A stretch of DNA of 64,000 nt from Pseudomonas sivasensis (GTDB lineage: Bacteria > Pseudomonadota > Gammaproteobacteria > Pseudomonadales > Pseudomonadaceae), in the NCBI RefSeq assembly GCF_013778505.1, contig NZ_JAAOWU010000014.1, forward strand, positions 62,001-126,000, written 5' to 3'. The notes under the pieces are model-generated. The model was not told the origin of the DNA, made no database searches, and worked only from the letters and a program-made list of their open reading frames with translations. Of the stretch, positions 61,042-64,000 are shown piece after piece; position 1 is the first letter of the stretch, and each line of letters starts with the position of its first letter. A program made the position numbers and the translations under genes.

Positions 61042-63480
61042 TTACCAGTTGTAGGACACCGTACCGAGCAAGGTACGGCTGTCACCCCAGTAACAACGCC
61101 CTGCATCGTTGCAACCGGATACATATTCCTTGTCGAACAGGTTCTTGGCATTAACATCAACCGACCAGTTTTTGTCGAACTGATAGCCAACGGATGCATC
61201 CACCAAGGTGACGCTTCCCGCGTCCAATTTTCCGTACAGCGTGGGCGCGGTGTAGGAAAAGGTACTGTCGAAATAACGCACGCCCGCCCCCAGGGACAAC
61301 CCCTTGAGCCGACTGTCGAGGAATCGGTATTTGCCCCATACGGACGCCTGATTCCGCGGCACCCCGGTCAGCTGGTGCCCTTCGACCAGAGAAGTAGCGG
61401 AGTCCTTAGTGATTCGAGCATCAGTGTAGGTGTAGGCCGCCGTTAAATTCAGGTTAGGCGTGACGTTGCTGTTGACCTCGACTTCAACGCCCTTGGACCG
61501 ACTTTCGCCTACTTGGCGGTAGCTGTTAGTGGTGGCGTCGAGGTAGGTGTCATCTTCCTTGCGCAAGTCATACACCGACACAGTCATTGCCGTATCCCAG
61601 CCGATCGGTTCGTACTTCACGCCTACTTCGTATTGGCTGCTGGTAATCGGCTTCAAGGGTGAACCGGCGTTGGAAATCTGCTGTACCGGCACGAATGCAG
61701 TGGAATAGCTCACATACGGCGTCAGGCCATTGTCGAACTGGTACATCACCCCGCCTTGATAGGTGAACTTGCGATCTTCAGAGCCGGTATCGCTGGCCTT
61801 GTTGACCTTGTCGCGGAAATCACTCTCGACCCAGTCCTGACGGCCACCCAACAAGAATAACCAGCGGTCATACTTGCTCTGCAGTTGTGCATAAACCCCT
61901 TTCATCTGCTGTTCGAGCAACGTGTTCTGTACTGCCAGAGGCGTGGTCGGGTCGCGCAAGTAAACAGGGTTATACACATCGATGGTGCCGGCGAACCCGG
62001 CATTCCAATCCTGATTGAAAGAAGTGCGGTCGTAGCTGGTGCCGAACAGCAGGGTATTTTCCAGCCCGCCGACCTGAAATTTTCCTTCCAGCTGGTTATC
62101 CAGGGAATAAACCATCGACTTGTTGTAGCGATCGTAAGCGTTCATGTTCAGCCGAGTCCCGAAACCGCCGTTGTTCAATTGGCCCGGCCAGGTTTCGTGA
62201 CGGTTGATACGCGACTGCATGTAGCGCGAGTTCTGGCGGAACTGCCAGTCGTCATTGAAGCTATGAGCGAGCTCATACCCCGTGCTCCAGGCTTCCCGTT
62301 CGAAGGTGTTCCAGTCTGGATTCCCGAGCATGGTGTGCTTGGACAACTTACCGTTGGGATTCGTCAGTAACGTGCCGGCAGCTGGTAGGCCGAGTTCCAG
62401 GTTGGTGTGATCCTTCTGGTAGCTGGCGAGCAGGGTGAGGGTGTTGTAGTCGTCGAAATTCAGGGTCAGGGAGGGAGCAACGTAGAGGCGATCATCCGGC
62501 ACATGATCAGTCTGGGTATCAGACTTGCGCCCCAGCATCACCACGCGTCCAAGGATGTCGCCGCTGTCATTGAGCGGACCGGAGATATCTACACCCACCT
62601 GACGGCGGTTATTCGAACCATAGCCCAGTTGTACCTCGCCTTGCGGCGTGGCGGTTGGATGTTTACTGACCAGGTTCACCAGGCCACCGGGGGCATTTTC
62701 ACCGTAGAGCAGCGACGAAGGCCCACGGAATATTTCGACCCGCTCCAGGCCATAAGGCTCGCTGGTGGTGTCGTACCGATTGCCCTGAACACGTAGTCCA
62801 TCACGCAGCAGGCCGTAGCCATAGTCTGTGGCGTTGAAACCGCGAATAAAGAACAGGTCACCGGCCAGACTATCGCCGACAGCGAAGGGCGGGGCGAAAA
62901 TACCCGGCACGTAGCCCAGTACTTCGGTAAGGGACTGGGACTTCTGGTCCTTGATGCGCTGACCGGTGACGACCGATACCGAGCGCGGTGTTTCCGACAG
63001 TGGCGTGCTGGTTTTGGTCCCAACCCGGCTGTTTTGAGCTTTGTAGCCCACATCCCCGGCGATCTCCTGATTGAAACCGTCCAGTTGAACCGTGCTTACA
63101 GTCGTGGGCGCAAGGGTCAGTTCGCCTGTGGGCGCCGCTTGCAATATGTAGCTACCAGGCGCCTGGGCCACAGCCTCTAACGCCGAGTTTTGCAACAGCA
63201 GCGCAAATCCCTGCTCCACCGAATAGTCCCCCTCAAGCCCAGGGGTGTTCAAATGAGCGGTCTGCTGGGGCGAAAAGGACAGGATCACATTGGCCCTGGC
63301 CGCAAATTGGCTCAAGGCGCTGTCGAGCGGACCTGCGCCAATAGCGAAGTGCTGCACCACGCTGGCTGCAAGGGCGCCTGTTGATAACAACCCGCAGGCA
63401 GCGGCGGTAGAGGTAAGCAGCAAACCGTAGGTCAGGCCGTGGCAGGAGAGTCGCTGGCGAAGCTTAGGAGGAAGGCGCAT
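61042..63480 (-). CDS. TonB-dependent siderophore receptor with STN signalling domain
   Basis: An 812-residue outer-membrane receptor. Signal peptide to about 38, then a secretin/TonB short N-terminal domain (about 40-115, with HFAIGAGPLDSALSQFAARA) that signals to an anti-sigma factor, then the plug (about 150-280) and a beta barrel ending in the aromatic VSYNW. This is the architecture of ferrichrome- and pyoverdine-type receptors; the ligand cannot be told. A FecR-like gene lies just upstream on the same strand. Confidence 0.92.
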   Translation of the reverse strand: MRLPPKLRQRLSCHGLTYGLLLTSTAAACGLLSTGALAASVVQHFAIGAGPLDSALSQFAARANVILSFSPQQTAHLNTPGLEGDYSVEQGFALLLQNSALEAVAQAPGSYILQAAPTGELTLAPTTVSTVQLDGFNQEIAGDVGYKAQNSRVGTKTSTPLSETPRSVSVVTGQRIKDQKSQSLTEVLGYVPGIFAPPFAVGDSLAGDLFFIRGFNATDYGYGLLRDGLRVQGNRYDTTSEPYGLERVEIFRGPSSLLYGENAPGGLVNLVSKHPTATPQGEVQLGYGSNNRRQVGVDISGPLNDSGDILGRVVMLGRKSDTQTDHVPDDRLYVAPSLTLNFDDYNTLTLLASYQKDHTNLELGLPAAGTLLTNPNGKLSKHTMLGNPDWNTFEREAWSTGYELAHSFNDDWQFRQNSRYMQSRINRHETWPGQLNNGGFGTRLNMNAYDRYNKSMVYSLDNQLEGKFQVGGLENTLLFGTSYDRTSFNQDWNAGFAGTIDVYNPVYLRDPTTPLAVQNTLLEQQMKGVYAQLQSKYDRWLFLLGGRQDWVESDFRDKVNKASDTGSEDRKFTYQGGVMYQFDNGLTPYVSYSTAFVPVQQISNAGSPLKPITSSQYEVGVKYEPIGWDTAMTVSVYDLRKEDDTYLDATTNSYRQVGESRSKGVEVEVNSNVTPNLNLTAAYTYTDARITKDSATSLVEGHQLTGVPRNQASVWGKYRFLDSRLKGLSLGAGVRYFDSTFSYTAPTLYGKLDAGSVTLVDASVGYQFDKNWSVDVNAKNLFDKEYVSGCNDAGRCYWGDSRTLLGTVSYNW

Positions 63481-63568
63481 AGGTGGATAAACCCTGAAGG
63501 TAGCGTCGTGATTACCTGTAGGGCCGCGTCAGGTAAAAAAAAGATAACCCTGTGGATTATTTTTTTGC

Positions 63569-64000
63569 TCAGCCGATTCGCTTCACCGAAACCCAGTAAC
63601 GGGTGAAGTAATTGACCTGGATCGGCAGCGTCGCTTGCAGGTTGGCCAGCACCGCATCGGTGGAATCCAATCGGAATGTGCCGGAAACCCGCAGGCGCGC
63701 CGAAGCTGGATCGCATTGCAGGACCCCAGGTCGATAACGACCGAGCTCGTCGATCACATCGCCGAGCCGGGCATCGAGCACGATCAGTTGTCCGTCGACC
63801 CAAGCAGCTTCAGCCCCGCTGTAAGGTTGGCTTACCCCTACGCTTTGCCGATTGAATTGCGCACTCTCGCCTGCAATAAGCAGTCGGCTGAGGTCTGGTC
63901 GATCAGTGGGTGAAATGCTGACGCGGTCTTCCAGCACTCCGACCTGTGTGAAATCCGGCAGTTGGCGCACAGTAAAGTGTGTCCCCAAAGCCTGGATGCG
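63569..64000 (-). CDS. FecR-family anti-sigma factor, C-terminal part
   Basis: The gene enters from the right edge; only about 143 C-terminal residues are here. The visible part has RIQALGTHFTVRQL and VDGQLIVLDARLGDVIDELGRYR, the periplasmic FecR domain and the STN-like tail. In such systems FecR receives the signal from the receptor at 61042-63480 and releases an ECF sigma factor, expected outside this window. It is in the same direction as the receptor with 88 bp between. Confidence 0.9.
   Translation of the reverse strand, partial: RIQALGTHFTVRQLPDFTQVGVLEDRVSISPTDRPDLSRLLIAGESAQFNRQSVGVSQPYSGAEAAWVDGQLIVLDARLGDVIDELGRYRPGVLQCDPASARLRVSGTFRLDSTDAVLANLQATLPIQVNYFTRYWVSVKRIG

Overview
The window is a stretch of chromosome from a Pseudomonas of the P. 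fluorescens group, spanning the replication origin. The evidence is the gyrB-recF-dnaN-dnaA block next to oriC and rpmH-rnpA-yidD-yidC-mnmE. It is followed, reading away from the origin, by plsC, gmhB, glyS, glyQ, tag, an HtrB-type acyltransferase, trkA, rsmB, fmt, def, dprA, tsaC, qor, hemF and aroE, the familiar Pseudomonas order. Interspersed REP/REPIN palindromes with a GTGGGAGGGG core and GC-rich codon use fit the same group. I see no prophage, insertion sequence, CRISPR array, rRNA or tRNA gene.

Layout from left to right. 0-1 kb: a beta-carbonic anhydrase followed by the start of a SulP transporter, probably a bicarbonate/CO2 unit. 1.1-2.2 kb: a radical SAM gene preceded by a LexA box inside a 36-bp perfect palindrome. 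2.3-6.1 kb: three subunits of a periplasmic gluconate-2-dehydrogenase type enzyme. 6.4-15.7 kb: housekeeping and stress genes (zinc-ribbon protein, oligopeptidase A, gamma-carbonic anhydrase, HAD phosphatase, lipoproteins, OsmC, luciferase-like oxidoreductase, two DUF1161 proteins, dodecin, DUF883 protein). 14.8-18.4 kb: trpI, trpBA and a CigR/RcnB-like secreted protein placed just behind a strong terminator. 18.6-24.6 kb: an orphan BBE-type flavoprotein and a dgoKADT galactonate operon without a dgoR next to it. 24.8-30.4 kb: a DOPA-dioxygenase-like gene and a choline-O-sulfate module (LysR regulator, sulfatase, orphan choline-type binding protein, SulP transporter). 30.4-46.6 kb: the conserved origin-proximal housekeeping run. 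46.8-50.2 kb: a divergent CHASE2 histidine kinase/response regulator pair between plsC and gyrB. 50.3-57.1 kb: gyrB, recF, dnaN, dnaA and oriC. 57.1-61 kb: rpmH, rnpA, yidD, yidC, mnmE. 61-64 kb: a TonB-dependent receptor with a signalling domain and a FecR-like anti-sigma factor cut by the window edge.

Overall logic. A stable origin-proximal core is interrupted by metabolic and sensory cassettes: gluconate oxidation, galactonate catabolism, choline sulfate use, the CHASE2 two-component pair and the Fec-type iron system. Sequence signals worth attention are the parS sites in and beside recF, the many perfect DnaA boxes outside oriC, the LexA palindrome and the terminator-led CigR-like gene. 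I found no clearly novel multi-gene defence or biosynthetic system. The least explained pieces are the CHASE2 pair, the flavoprotein and the LysM-less envelope protein.
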